Both the position numbers and the translations under genes were made by a program. Source: Nocardiopsis potens DSM 45234 (GTDB taxonomy: Bacteria > Actinomycetota > Actinomycetes > Streptosporangiales > Streptosporangiaceae). Taken from it: a DNA stretch of 64,000 bases. The stretch spans positions 62,001-126,000 of the forward strand of contig NZ_ANBB01000050.1 in NCBI RefSeq assembly GCF_000341105.1. The letters run 5' to 3'. The stretch's first letter is position 1; the number at the start of each line of letters is the position of its first letter. Below, in pieces: positions 17,674-25,684 of the stretch. The notes under the pieces were generated by a model, which made no database searches, was not told where the DNA came from, and saw only the letters and a list, made by a program, of their open reading frames with translations.

Positions 17674-18339
17674 TCAGCCCTCCCCGTCCCCGGTGCCGAG
17701 GAGGCGGGCGACCTGGGTGCGGGCCGCGCGGATGTCCTCGGCCGGGATGCCGAAGCGGACCGTCACCCGGGACGGGCGGAAGCGGCCGTCCCGGCCGAGC
17801 AGGGCGCGGGTGCCCTCGATCGCCGCCGGGACCAGGGGGACGCCCGCGGACGCGGCCAGCCGGGCGGCGCCGGAGCGGAACCGGGCCAGCGAGCCGTCGG
17901 CGGAGCGGGTCCCCTCCGGGTAGACGATGACCACCCGGCCCTCGCGCAGGAACCGCTCGGCGGCCAGCAGGTCGGCCGCGCCGCCGCCGCTCCGCCGGAC
18001 CGGGAACGCTCCGGTCAGCGTCCGCGCCGACCAGGCCCGGAGCGGCCGGGTGAACCAGTGGTCGTCGGCGGCCGCCACCACCGGGCGGCACCGGGCCGGG
18101 AGCGCGGCGATCAGCGCCGCGGTGTCGGCGTGCGAGGAGTGGTTGGCGACCAGGACGCACGGCCCCTGCGGCGGGGAGCCGAGGACGCGGATCCCGCCGG
18201 TCCCGGTCAGCGCCGTCCGCCACAGGGCGGTGCGGGCCACGGAGTCGAACGTCGCACCTCCCCGGGCGCGGCCGGGGGCCTCCGTCCGGGAGTGGGCGGC
18301 GGCCCGGCGGGCCGGGACGGTGGAGAAGAAGGCGGTCAT
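17674..18339 (-). CDS. 1-acylglycerol-3-phosphate acyltransferase (PlsC-like)
   Basis: A 221-aa acyltransferase. The catalytic NHSSHAD box (H-x4-D), the glycerol-phosphate-binding FPVRRSGG-type loop and YPEGTRS are all present. It would convert lysophosphatidic to phosphatidic acid at the inner membrane face. ATG 18339 has a perfect AAGGAG ribosome-binding site; the longer frame upstream is non-coding. It is third in a leftward group after a CDP-alcohol phosphatidyltransferase and CdsA, so the three could supply a dedicated phospholipid. The 205-base gap to cdsA leaves room for its own promoter. Confidence 0.88.
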   Translation of the reverse strand: MTAFFSTVPARRAAAHSRTEAPGRARGGATFDSVARTALWRTALTGTGGIRVLGSPPQGPCVLVANHSSHADTAALIAALPARCRPVVAAADDHWFTRPLRAWSARTLTGAFPVRRSGGGAADLLAAERFLREGRVVIVYPEGTRSADGSLARFRSGAARLAASAGVPLVPAAIEGTRALLGRDGRFRPSRVTVRFGIPAEDIRAARTQVARLLGTGDGEG

Positions 18340-18544
18340 CGGGATCTCCTTTCTGCGGACGCCCCGGCTCCGGGCCGGGGCGGACGCGGATTCCTGCGGC
18401 ATCGGGACCGGGCGGAGGCCGCCGCCGGCGCGGCTCCGCGCACCGGCCGGGAGGAGCGCGGCCCGGCGCCCGGCGGAGCCGGCCACCGCGGACCGGGCCG
18501 CCGCACGTTCCCGGTCTGGGCCCTGCCCGGTCGCGGAGGGGAGG

Positions 18545-19348
18545 TCATGACAGCACCACCGCCACCGGCAGGGCGAGGAGCAGCGAGTCGGCGCGGTCCA
18601 GCAGGCCGCCCATGCCGGGCAGCCAGGCGGCGGTGTCCTTCACCCCGGCGTCCCGCTTGACCATGGACTCCAGCAGGTCGCCGAGCGGGGCGGCGACGGC
18701 GACCGCGAGCACCAGCGCCGGGGTGGCCGCGCCGAACAGGAGGAGCACCGCCGTCCCCGCCGCCGCTCCGGCCGCCGCGCCGCCCCAGCGCTTGGCGGGG
18801 GAGAGCGGGGAGAGCCGCGGACCGCCGAGGAACCGGCCGCCGAACCACGCCCCGACGTCGGCCACCGCGACCGCGGTGCACAGCGCGAACGCCGCCGGGC
18901 CGAGCAGCACCAGCCCGGCGGGCGCGGCCAGCCAGACGGTGCCGAACAGCGCGCGCGAGGCGCGGCGCGCCCCGTCCTCGGCGTCCCCGGCCAGCACCGG
19001 GACGAGCACCACCGCCAGCGCGCCCGCCGCGAGCACCCGCCAGAGCAGCTCCGGGGCGATCCAGGCCACCGGCGGCAGCGCCGCGACCACGGCGCCGGCG
19101 ACCAGCGCCTCCGGCGGGCGCAGGCCGGCCGTCCGGGCGTACTCGGCCATGGCGACGGCGGCGAGGGCCGAGGCCAGCGCCGCCACCGCCGGGGCGCCCA
19201 GCGCGAACGCCCCGCCGACCACCAGCGCGATCAGCACCCAGCTGGACCAGCGCCGGATCAGCTCGGCCCGCCGGGACGCCCACACCCCGGCCCCGGAGAG
19301 CAGCAGCGCGCCGCCGATGAACGGGGCCGCCTCGACCGCGCCGGTCAT
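18545..19348 (-). CDS. cdsA: Phosphatidate cytidylyltransferase (CdsA)
   Basis: A 267-aa integral membrane protein of about eight hydrophobic segments. The family signature is clear: SMVKRDAGVKDTAAWLPGMGG then LLDRADSLL. In most CdsA proteins the motif reads PGHGG; here the His is Met, so catalysis may be altered. CdsA forms CDP-diacylglycerol from phosphatidate and CTP. The start ATG 19348 overlaps the stop of the CDP-alcohol phosphatidyltransferase gene by ATGA, implying translational coupling. It is probably a paralog of a housekeeping copy elsewhere. Confidence 0.88.
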   Translation of the reverse strand: MTGAVEAAPFIGGALLLSGAGVWASRRAELIRRWSSWVLIALVVGGAFALGAPAVAALASALAAVAMAEYARTAGLRPPEALVAGAVVAALPPVAWIAPELLWRVLAAGALAVVLVPVLAGDAEDGARRASRALFGTVWLAAPAGLVLLGPAAFALCTAVAVADVGAWFGGRFLGGPRLSPLSPAKRWGGAAAGAAAGTAVLLLFGAATPALVLAVAVAAPLGDLLESMVKRDAGVKDTAAWLPGMGGLLDRADSLLLALPVAVVLS

Positions 19349-19989
19349 CGCCGACCACCCGCCCCGAGCGGAGCGGCGGCGGCCCCGGTGGCGGCCCCGT
19401 CGGGGGCCGGGCCGGTGCGCAGCGCCCGGGCGGTGCGCACCAGCCGGAGCGCCGCGGTGGCCAGCGAGCCGGCGATCATCAGGCCGAACACCAGCGGCGC
19501 GGCGCCGACCGCGGCGAACAGCACGAACAGGGCGCACCGCTCGGTCTTGCCGCACGGCCCGCCCTGCACCCGCGGCGCCCCGGCGGCCGCGCCGGCCAGC
19601 GAGATCCAGGACGGCAGGGTCGCGGCGCAGGCCGCGCCGAGCACCCAGGCCGCGGGGGCGGCGAACAGGCACCCCGCGAGCACCGCGAACTCGGCCAGCC
19701 GGTCGCCCAGCTCGTTGGCGACGTAGCCGAACCGGGTGGTCCGGCCGCTCTCCCGGGCCACCCCGCCGTCCAGGTTGGCGCAGGCCAGCCGGGCGACGAG
19801 CAGCGCCGCCACCGCGACCGCGCACAGCGGGCCCGGCGGCAGTACCGCCAGCGCCCCGCCGGCGGCCGCCCCGAACCCGACCCCGGCCCAGGTCAGCGCG
19901 GCGGGCGGCACCCGCCGTGCGACCAGCACCCGGCGCACCGAGGCCAGCCGGCCGGCGAACCAGGGCTTGAGTCCATAGAGTCCGTCCAT
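19345..19989 (-). CDS. CDP-alcohol phosphatidyltransferase family protein
   Basis: A 214-aa membrane protein with about six hydrophobic segments. The motif reads D74-G75-x2-A78-R79-x8-G88-x3-N92-x3-D96. The first Asp of the usual DxxDG is Ala71 and the third Asp is Asn92, a variant also remembered in YnjF/YnbA-like members. The family joins CDP-diacylglycerol to an alcohol. The gene overlaps cdsA by 4 bases and precedes plsC, an order recalling the E. coli ynbAB pair. The acceptor is unknown. Confidence 0.85.
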   Translation of the reverse strand: MDGLYGLKPWFAGRLASVRRVLVARRVPPAALTWAGVGFGAAAGGALAVLPPGPLCAVAVAALLVARLACANLDGGVARESGRTTRFGYVANELGDRLAEFAVLAGCLFAAPAAWVLGAACAATLPSWISLAGAAAGAPRVQGGPCGKTERCALFVLFAAVGAAPLVFGLMIAGSLATAALRLVRTARALRTGPAPDGAATGAAAAPLGAGGRR

Positions 19990-20044
19990 GCAGGTCAGGA
20001 TCGCCCGCTAGGCGCGCCTACGACATCGGCGCGCACCCCCACCC

Positions 20045-20110
20045 GGCCTGAGTAGGGCTACTCAGCCCGCCCCCGGTCGATGATCTTGACGCTGCGGTCC
20101 TGTCAGAGCG
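20045..20110. repeat. Short palindrome plus degenerate REP-like half element
   Basis: 20048-20065 is the exact palindrome CTGAGTAG-GG-CTACTCAG. Immediately after, 20078-20110 matches the left arm of the REP-like family (CGATGATCTTGACGCTGCGG, then CAGAGCG), but the right arm has decayed to a short CCGCTGCAAC near 20127. Confidence 0.6.
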
Positions 20111-20169
20111 GGCGGTTTCCAGTGGCCGCTGCAACACCGCACACCACAGAGGAGAGGAAGGGGCCGGCC

Positions 20170-20500
20170 GGTCGGTCGCCCGGGTGCGGCGCCCCATGGG
20201 GTGGGGGTTCAGGCGGGCGGCGACGGCGGCGGGGGGGGCGGGGCGGAGGCGGTCGCCCGGGTGTCGGGCCCCACGGGGCGGGGGTTCAGGCGGGCGGCGA
20301 GGGCGGCGGTGGGGACCGGCCGGTCGGTCGGTCGGGTACGGCACCCCGCAGAGCGAAGGTCAAGACGGGCGGCGACGGCGAAGGCAGGGCCGGGGCCGGG
20401 CACCCCAGCCGGGCGCGGCACCTCGCGGAGCGAAGGTTCAAGCTGGCGGCGACGGCGGCGGGTGGGGACCGGCTGGTCGGTCGGGTGTGGCAGAGCAGGG
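20170..20500 (+). repeat. Left array of ~77-bp degenerate repeats (four units)
   Basis: The landmark GGTTCA (or GGTCAA) plus GGCGGCGACGGCG recurs at about 20208, 20285, 20359 and 20437, giving a period of 74-78. Each unit also carries CGGTCGGTCGGGT and a GGCRCCYCGCGGAGCG block. The period is not a multiple of three, and no frame is conserved, so it is non-coding. An inverted array with the same units lies at 21080-21395. Confidence 0.7.
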
Positions 20501-20633
20501 AGGGGCGGCCGGGGCGGGCAGAGGGAGCGGGTTCGCCGTGTCCGCGTCGCCCCGGGCGTCGGGGCCGGCCGCCGCTGAAACCGCTACCCCTCTCTGAACT
20601 GGGCGAATACGCAGGGTGATGGTGGGGTGGGGT

Positions 20634-20932
20634 GCCCTGCGCACCGCGAGAGCACCCCGGTGATTCCCGGGCGCGCATCCTGGGCCGGATCGGGCCCCGA
20701 GAGGCCCGGTTCGCCCTGATCGGGCCGGTGACGGAGGGTTCGAGCCGCCCGCAAGGTCAGGATGCAGGGGGCCGGAACCCGGGGAGAGGCGGAGCGGGGG
20801 TGGGATGTCGCTTTTGTTCTCTCGGGGAGCCCCGTTTGGCCACTCTGGTGGATCGGGGAGGGGGTGGTCGGGGCTTGGGGGCTTACTACTCGCTGGTAGA
20901 TGTAATCGGGGTGCTCTCGCGGTGCGCAGGGC
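20634..20932. mobile_element. 299-bp segment bounded by 25-bp perfect inverted repeats
   Basis: 20634-20658 is exactly complementary to 20908-20932 (GCCCTGCGCACCGCG... against ...CGCGGTGCGCAGGGC). The interior has no credible ORF and is less GC-biased in its last third (TACTACTCGCTGGTAGATG). It looks like a MITE or IS remnant. No target-site duplication is visible, so a large non-mobile stem-loop is the alternative. Confidence 0.5.
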
Positions 20933-21079
20933 GCCCCTGCCTCCGCCCGATCCCCGCCGCAAACCAGGCATAAAGGGATAAGGCCCCCTGGTGGGGCCAG
21001 GCGGGCAGGCCCGCCCGCCTCCTCCGCCGGGGCGCCGCCCCCGCCGGGAGCACGCGCGGGCCGGGCCGGTGAACGCGGC

Positions 21080-21395
21080 GCCCGCCCACTCCCGCCCTCG
21101 CCGCCCGTTTGAACCTCCGCTCCGCGAGGCGCCGTACCCGACCGACTGGCCGGTCCCCCTCCCGCCGTCGCCGCTTGCTTGAGCCCGGGCCTCGTAGGGC
21201 GCCGCGCCCGGGTGAGACGCCCGGCCCCGCCCCTTCCTCTGCCGTCGCCGCCTGTTTGAACCTCGGCCCTGTGGGGGCGCTGCGTTCGGGTGATCACCTT
21301 CGCCTCGTCCCTGCCTTGGCCGTCGCCGCTGGTCTGGACCTTCGCTCTGCGGGGCGTCCCGCTGGACCGACCGGACGGGCCGGTGGGAACCGGTG
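21080..21395 (-). repeat. Right array of ~77-bp degenerate repeats (four inverted units)
   Basis: The complement of the left-array landmark (CGCCGTCGCCGCnnGnTTGAACC) recurs with TTGAA/TTGAG/TCTGGA at about 21109, 21179, 21256 and 21333, so spacings are 70, 77 and 77. The array ends about 70 bases before the next gene. Together with the left array and the element between them, 19990-21467 contains no protein gene I can support. Confidence 0.7.
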
Positions 21396-21467
21396 GGGGC
21401 GGTGCTCCGTCGAACGGCTCGCAGCAGGTCCGCCGCGGGGCGGGCCCCGGAACGGAACGGAAGTGCG

Positions 21468-22040
21468 ATGCACGGCTTGCAGGCGATGACCCGGCTGGTG
21501 GTCCGGCAGCGGATCCGGCCGATGGTCAACCAGTACGAGGTGCGGGCCGAGCGCCCGGACGGGTCGGAGGGCGAGATGGTGGCCTTCGCCCAGCAGAAGC
21601 GGATGGCCTTCAAGGAGCAGGTGACGTTCTACACCGACGACACGCGCAGCGTGCCGGTGCTCGGGTTCAAGGCCCGCCAGGCGATCGACCTGGGCGCCGT
21701 CTACGACGTGTTCGACGGCGCCGGCGCCCCGGTGGGTCTGTTCCGCAAGGACTTCAAGAAGTCGTTGCTCCGCTCCACCTGGCACGTCGAGCAGCCCGGG
21801 CTGCCGCCCGCGGTGGGGACGGAGCGGAACGAGACCCTGGCGCTGCTCCGCCGCTTCCTGGAGTTCCTCCAGTTCATCCCCTACCACTTCGACTTCACCG
21901 CGGACGGCCGGCCGCTGTTCAGCGTCGACAAGCGATGGGGGCTGCGGGACCGGTACACCGTCGAGATCCAGGAGCCGGCGATCGACCGCCGCCTGGTGAT
22001 CGCGATGGCCGTCGCCCTGGACGCGCTCCAGCAGCGCTGA
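21468..22040 (+). CDS. LURP-one-related (YxjI/Tubby-like) protein
   Basis: A 190-aa protein from ATG 21468, with GGAACGGAAG upstream. VNQYEVRAER, GEMVAFAQQKRMAFKEQVTFYTDD, FKARQAIDLGAVYDVFDGAGAPVGLFRKDFKKSLLRSTW and DKRWGLRDRYTVEI follow the beta-barrel of LURP-one-related and scramblase-like proteins. The role is unknown; members bind phosphoinositides or lie near membranes in other organisms. It stands alone between the repeat locus and a convergent DUF3592 gene. Confidence 0.85.
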   Translation: MHGLQAMTRLVVRQRIRPMVNQYEVRAERPDGSEGEMVAFAQQKRMAFKEQVTFYTDDTRSVPVLGFKARQAIDLGAVYDVFDGAGAPVGLFRKDFKKSLLRSTWHVEQPGLPPAVGTERNETLALLRRFLEFLQFIPYHFDFTADGRPLFSVDKRWGLRDRYTVEIQEPAIDRRLVIAMAVALDALQQR

Positions 22041-22050
22041 CCCCGCCCCG

Positions 22051-22126
22051 CGGCGCCGGCCCGGTTCCGTGGTGCCGGCTCAGTCCCGCGGCGCCGGCTC
22101 GGCCCCGGGGCGCCCGGTCAGCCCCG
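22051..22126. repeat. 19-bp tandem repeat, four units
   Basis: Units 22051-22069, 22070-22088, 22089-22107 and 22108-22126 follow CGGCGCCGGCTCGGCCCCG with 2-5 changes each. A weaker fifth unit begins near the preceding stop codon (22032). The last unit covers the stop of the convergent DUF3592 gene. The GGCGCCGGC cores can fold on themselves and may serve as terminator. Confidence 0.65.
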
Positions 22127-22606
22127 GGCGCGCAGGGTTCGGACCAGGGCGGCGATCGCCCCGGCCGCCGCGGCGGCGCCGAGCACCAGGGCGCCGATGC
22201 CGAGCGGGCGGAACAGGTCCAGCGCGCCCTCCTCGGTGCTCTGCACGGTCACCGGGGAGTCCGGGGCGCCGGGCTCGTAGGCGACGGTGAGCGTGTCGCC
22301 CTCGCCGTAGTCGTCGGCGTCGAGGCCGTTCAGGCGGACATCGGAGTAGTCGGTCCCGTCCACCTGGTAGCCGACGTACACGTCGTAATCGACCCGCTTC
22401 CGGCGGTCGTCGCCGGGCCTCCGGTCGATCTCCCGGTCCACCCGGGTGACCACGGCCTCGGCGCGCCCGGTGTGGCCGCTGTAGTCCTGGGAGCCCAGGA
22501 CGGTGAAGACCGTCCCGATGATCAGCAGGACCAGGGTGAACACCCCCAGCACCATGGGCAGGACGAAGCGGTTGCCCCGCTTCGGGGACTTCGGGCGCGC
22601 GGTCAT
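22118..22606 (-). CDS. DUF3592-like membrane protein
   Basis: A 162-aa protein with a basic N-terminus, a transmembrane helix (FVLPMVLGVFTLVLLIIGTVFTVLG), then an extracytoplasmic beta-rich domain (RAEAVVTRVDREID...YDVYVGYQVDGTDYSDVRLNG, GDTLTVAYEPGAPDSPVTVQS). A second helix (ALVLGAAAAAGAIAALV) precedes the RTLRARG end. The VxYxxdGxxy pattern and two-helix layout are those of DUF3592. No function is established. Its last codons enter the 19-bp tandem repeat. Confidence 0.8.
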   Translation of the reverse strand: MTARPKSPKRGNRFVLPMVLGVFTLVLLIIGTVFTVLGSQDYSGHTGRAEAVVTRVDREIDRRPGDDRRKRVDYDVYVGYQVDGTDYSDVRLNGLDADDYGEGDTLTVAYEPGAPDSPVTVQSTEEGALDLFRPLGIGALVLGAAAAAGAIAALVRTLRARG

Positions 22607-22670
22607 CGGGACCTCCGGGGGTGAGGCGGGTCGGTCTGCACCCGGGCGGGGCCCCTCGGAAGGGCGGGAC

Positions 22671-22702
22671 CGGGCCCTGCGGTTCTACCGCACCGGGGCC
22701 CG
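22671..22702 (-). terminator. Hairpin after the StyA-like gene
   Basis: CGGGCCC-TGCGG-TTCTA-CCGCA-C-CGGGGCCCG folds as a bulged stem whose distal arm abuts the stop codon of the leftward gene ending at 22708. Confidence 0.5.
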
Positions 22703-22707
22703 CCGGG

Positions 22708-23943
22708 TCACGCCGGGGCGCCGGATCGGACCAGGTCCAGGTACTCGTAGGCGCGCTCGGGGTGCAGGAACCAGCCGATCAGGTCGGACGGGTCGTCGAA
22801 GGCGGCGGCGAACCGGTCGGCGAGCCCGGGGTGGTCCGCGGCGGCGCGGAGCAGCTCCCAGGCGTGCGGCGGGCCGTCCAGCATCACCTCGCTCCAGGCG
22901 GTGACGTGCCGGGCGTGCCGCCAGTACGCGCTGAACGCGCCGCGCATGAACTCCTCGTCGAAGGGGCGGCCGCCGTGGTCCACGATGGCCCTGCGGTAGA
23001 CCTCGGCGCAGGCCGAGGCGGCGTTGGCGCCCTGGGAGGTGATGGGGTCGTTGACCACGACCGCGTCGGCCATGCCCAGCACCGCGGCGCCGCCGGGCAG
23101 CCGGCCCACCGGGTTGCGCACCGCCGGCGCGTACCCGCCGCGGGCCTCGGCCGCCGGGTCGGTGGGCCGCACCTCCGTGCAGCGCTCGTACACCCATGGC
23201 GCGCTGTCCCGCAGCACGTCGAGGATGCCCTCCAGCACCATGCCGGGCTGCGGCCGGGAGGGCACCGGGCGGTCCATCGGGCCGCCCGGGACGGCCTCCA
23301 CCAGCACCGCGTGGCAGCGCCCGGAGACGGTCAGCGCGGGCAGCGTGATCACCTCGCCGGCCCCGGGCACGGCGCTGCGGTGCATCACCGGCCCCTCCGG
23401 GTGCTCGGCCATGCCGTGCACGTAGGCCAGGGCCAGGGTGCGCCGCGGCCCGGCCGGCCGGGACCGGGCCCGATCCGGTTCGAACAGGGCGGACAGCTCG
23501 CCCTTGCCCGCGGCCACCACGGTCAGGTCGTAGGCGCCGCCGAACCACTCCAGGTCGGAGAGGGTGGCGCCGTGGTAGACGGTGCGCCCGCCGCGCCGCT
23601 CGAACTCCTCCAGCCAGGCGGCCAGCTTGACCCGCTGGTCGACCGACTGGGCGGGTTCGCGCAGCCGCCCGGTCCAGGACGCCTCCTGGGCGCCCTGCCC
23701 GTCGGCGATGACCATCCCCACCCCGGTGATCTCGGGGGCGTCGCCGTCCCAGAAGGCCAGCCGGTGCCGGCGCTCGCGGCGGAGCGCGGTGCCGAACAGG
23801 CACTGGGTGGACAGCACCCGGCCGGCGCGCAGCTCGTCCGGTGACTGGAGGGTGACCAGGGTGACGTCGTAGCCGTCGCCGAGGAGGCCGATCGCCAGCT
23901 GGAGCCCGGACTGCCCGGCGCCGACGATGAGGATCTTGCGCAT
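22708..23943 (-). CDS. StyA-type flavin-dependent monooxygenase
   Basis: A 411-aa FAD protein. The Rossmann motif GAGQSGLQLAIGLLGDGYDVTLVT, FGTALRRERRHRLAFW, RLPGGAAVLGMADAVVVNDPITSQGANAASACAEVYRRA (second FAD motif) and the tail match styrene/indole monooxygenase oxygenase components. These epoxidise styrene or indole with FADH2 supplied by a separate reductase (StyB). No reductase gene is adjacent, so an orphan enzyme served by a distant reductase is likely. ATG 23943 is preferred; the upstream extension is non-coding. Confidence 0.85.
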   Translation of the reverse strand: MRKILIVGAGQSGLQLAIGLLGDGYDVTLVTLQSPDELRAGRVLSTQCLFGTALRRERRHRLAFWDGDAPEITGVGMVIADGQGAQEASWTGRLREPAQSVDQRVKLAAWLEEFERRGGRTVYHGATLSDLEWFGGAYDLTVVAAGKGELSALFEPDRARSRPAGPRRTLALAYVHGMAEHPEGPVMHRSAVPGAGEVITLPALTVSGRCHAVLVEAVPGGPMDRPVPSRPQPGMVLEGILDVLRDSAPWVYERCTEVRPTDPAAEARGGYAPAVRNPVGRLPGGAAVLGMADAVVVNDPITSQGANAASACAEVYRRAIVDHGGRPFDEEFMRGAFSAYWRHARHVTAWSEVMLDGPPHAWELLRAAADHPGLADRFAAAFDDPSDLIGWFLHPERAYEYLDLVRSGAPA

Positions 23944-24294
23944 GCGGTTCCCGTCCTGTCGCGGAGGATCGTGGGGGCGGGGGAGCGGCCCGGACGGGAA
24001 CCTAGCAGCGGCCCGGCGGCGCCCCGATCCGCCCCCGGGCGGGGCGTCCGGCGACCGGGGCGGCCGTGCGGGGCGCGGTCCCGGTCCGCGGAACCGGCCG
24101 ACCTGGGGGTTCGGGCGGGCGGGGGCGGAGCGGGCGGTCCCGGGGCCGCCGGAGCGGCGCGCGGCGGCGGGGCGGGGCACCGCGGAACTCCCGGGTGCGG
24201 TCGCTCACACCGCGGCGGCGCGCCCGGCCCGCGGCGGCCCCCGGGCATGGAAGGACCCCGCGGCCGGCGCCGGCCGCGGGGTCGCCCCGCCGGG
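23944..24294. other. Intergenic region, 351 bases
   Basis: No credible gene. It should hold the promoter of the leftward monooxygenase gene near 23944 and contains the palindromic terminator at 24254-24283. Confidence 0.5.
24254..24283 (-). terminator. 30-bp perfect palindrome
   Basis: GACCCCGCGGCCGGC is followed directly by its complement, 11 bases past the stop of the leftward 38-aa gene. Confidence 0.65.
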
Positions 24295-24411
24295 TCAGCG
24301 CCCGGTCTTGGGGCCGTCGTAGGTCTTGGTGAAGAACGCTCCGAGAATGCCGGCGATGAGCATCATCGGGAGGCTGATGAACATCAGCACGGCTGCGACG
24401 GTACCGACCAT
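24295..24411 (-). CDS. 38-aa single-span membrane protein
   Basis: ATG 24411 is preceded by CGGAGGATT, a good Shine-Dalgarno, and a palindromic terminator follows the stop, so the small frame looks like a complete gene. The product is one transmembrane helix (VAAVLMFISLPMMLIAGILGAFFT) with a short charged tail KTYDGPKTGR. The frame is open upstream to 24588 but that part is Gly/Pro/Arg noise. Function unknown; small membrane proteins of this size often modulate larger membrane complexes. Confidence 0.6.
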   Translation of the reverse strand: MVGTVAAVLMFISLPMMLIAGILGAFFTKTYDGPKTGR

Positions 24412-24707
24412 GGGTGTGAATCCTCCGTTGTTCTGCCACGCGGCCGGGCAGGGAGGGGCGGCCCCCCGTGCTTCCTTCGTCGTCCCGGCATCGCCTCCTA
24501 CCGAGGATAAGGCGCGTTCGGGGCGGGGCGGCTCCGCCCCCGGCCGATCGGCGCGGCCCCCGGCGCCGGGCTCTGTGCCGTTGGTCACGGAGGGTGGTCG
24601 GCACCGGAACCCTTGATTTACGATCGGGCGAATAGGAAATAAGGGATGACCTGCCGCGATCCGTGCGGCCGTCCCGCCCCCGACCGCGAGCAGAAGGATC
24701 CCCTGCC

Positions 24708-25544
24708 ATGCGCCGCCGCACCGCCCTCGCCGCCCTCGCCGCCGCCCTCCCGCTGGCGGCCGCCTCCTGCGGCGCCCCCTCGGAGAACGCGGCGGGCGCC
24801 TCCGGGGAGGGGGAGGTCCTGCGGGTCGGCGCCACCGCGGTGCCCGCCGGCGAGATCCTCGCCTTCGTCCAAGACGAGCTCGCCGCCGACGCCGGCCTGG
24901 ACCTGGAGATCGTCGAGTACTCCGACTACATCGCCCCCGACGCCGCGCTGGCCGAGGGCGGGCTGGACGCCAACCTCTACCAGCACGAGCCGTTCCTGGA
25001 GGAGTTCAACGCCGGCAACGGCGCCGACCTGGTCGCCGTCCAGGACGTCTACCTGCCCCCGCTGGGCCTCTACTCCGACACCGTGGACGACCCGAAGGAC
25101 CTGCCGGACGGCGCCGAGGTCGCGGTGCCCAACGACCCCACCAACGAGTACCGGGCGCTGCTGCTGCTCCAGGAGGGCGGCCTGGTCACCCTCGCCGAGG
25201 ACGCCGAAGAGGGCTCCTTCTCCCTCTCCGACGTCGAGGAGAACCCGCGCGGCCTGGAGTTCCGCGAGGTCGACGCGGCCCAGCTGCCGCGCTCGCTGGA
25301 CGACGTGGACGCCGCGGTGGTCAACAACAACTACGCCCAGGACGCCGGGCTGAACCCCGCCGAGGACGCCGTCCTGGTCGAGGAGCTGGAGGGCAGCCCC
25401 TACGTCAACGTGCTGGCCGCCCGCTCCGACAACGCCGGCGACCCGCGCGTCACCGCCCTCGCAGAGCTGCTCACCGCGCCGGAGACGGTCGCGTTCATCG
25501 AGGAGGAGTACGCCGGCAGCGTCATCCCGGCCGCCGCGGAATGA
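24708..25544 (+). CDS. MetQ/NlpA-family substrate-binding lipoprotein
   Basis: A 278-aa lipoprotein from ATG 24708 (AGAAGGAT upstream). The signal peptide ends with lipobox AAASC at residues ~17-21. VLRVGATAVPAGEILAF, LDANLYQHEPFLEEFNAG, DLVAVQDVYLPPLGLYS and AVVNNNYAQDAGL are characteristic of the NlpA family, which delivers methionine (D/L) to the MetNI ABC transporter. No metN or metI lies next to it in the window, so it must work with a transporter encoded elsewhere or be a stand-alone binding protein. Confidence 0.88.
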   Translation: MRRRTALAALAAALPLAAASCGAPSENAAGASGEGEVLRVGATAVPAGEILAFVQDELAADAGLDLEIVEYSDYIAPDAALAEGGLDANLYQHEPFLEEFNAGNGADLVAVQDVYLPPLGLYSDTVDDPKDLPDGAEVAVPNDPTNEYRALLLLQEGGLVTLAEDAEEGSFSLSDVEENPRGLEFREVDAAQLPRSLDDVDAAVVNNNYAQDAGLNPAEDAVLVEELEGSPYVNVLAARSDNAGDPRVTALAELLTAPETVAFIEEEYAGSVIPAAAE

Positions 25545-25684
25545 ACCCGGGGCCCCCGGGGATGTAGGGTCCGCTCCGAGGGGAACGGAACGGCCGTCCG
25601 GCTCGTTGTCCTGGTACGAACCGAAGACCGACTCCCGAGCCGCCTCCCGCAGCCGCTCCACTGACCCCCGAAGGCGGAGGTGCG

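Noticed and set aside
20170-21395. CRISPR array
   Set aside because: The ~77-bp units are contiguous and degenerate without unique spacers, occur in two opposite orientations, and no cas genes are nearby.
20018-21613. Several 70-390-codon frames in the repeat locus
   Set aside because: They consist of repeats with a period not divisible by three, so frames are not conserved from unit to unit, and products are Arg/Gly/Pro-rich.
24600-24707. SAM or cobalamin riboswitch upstream of the MetQ-like gene
   Set aside because: The leader is about 100 bases and shows no conserved riboswitch core that I can recognise.
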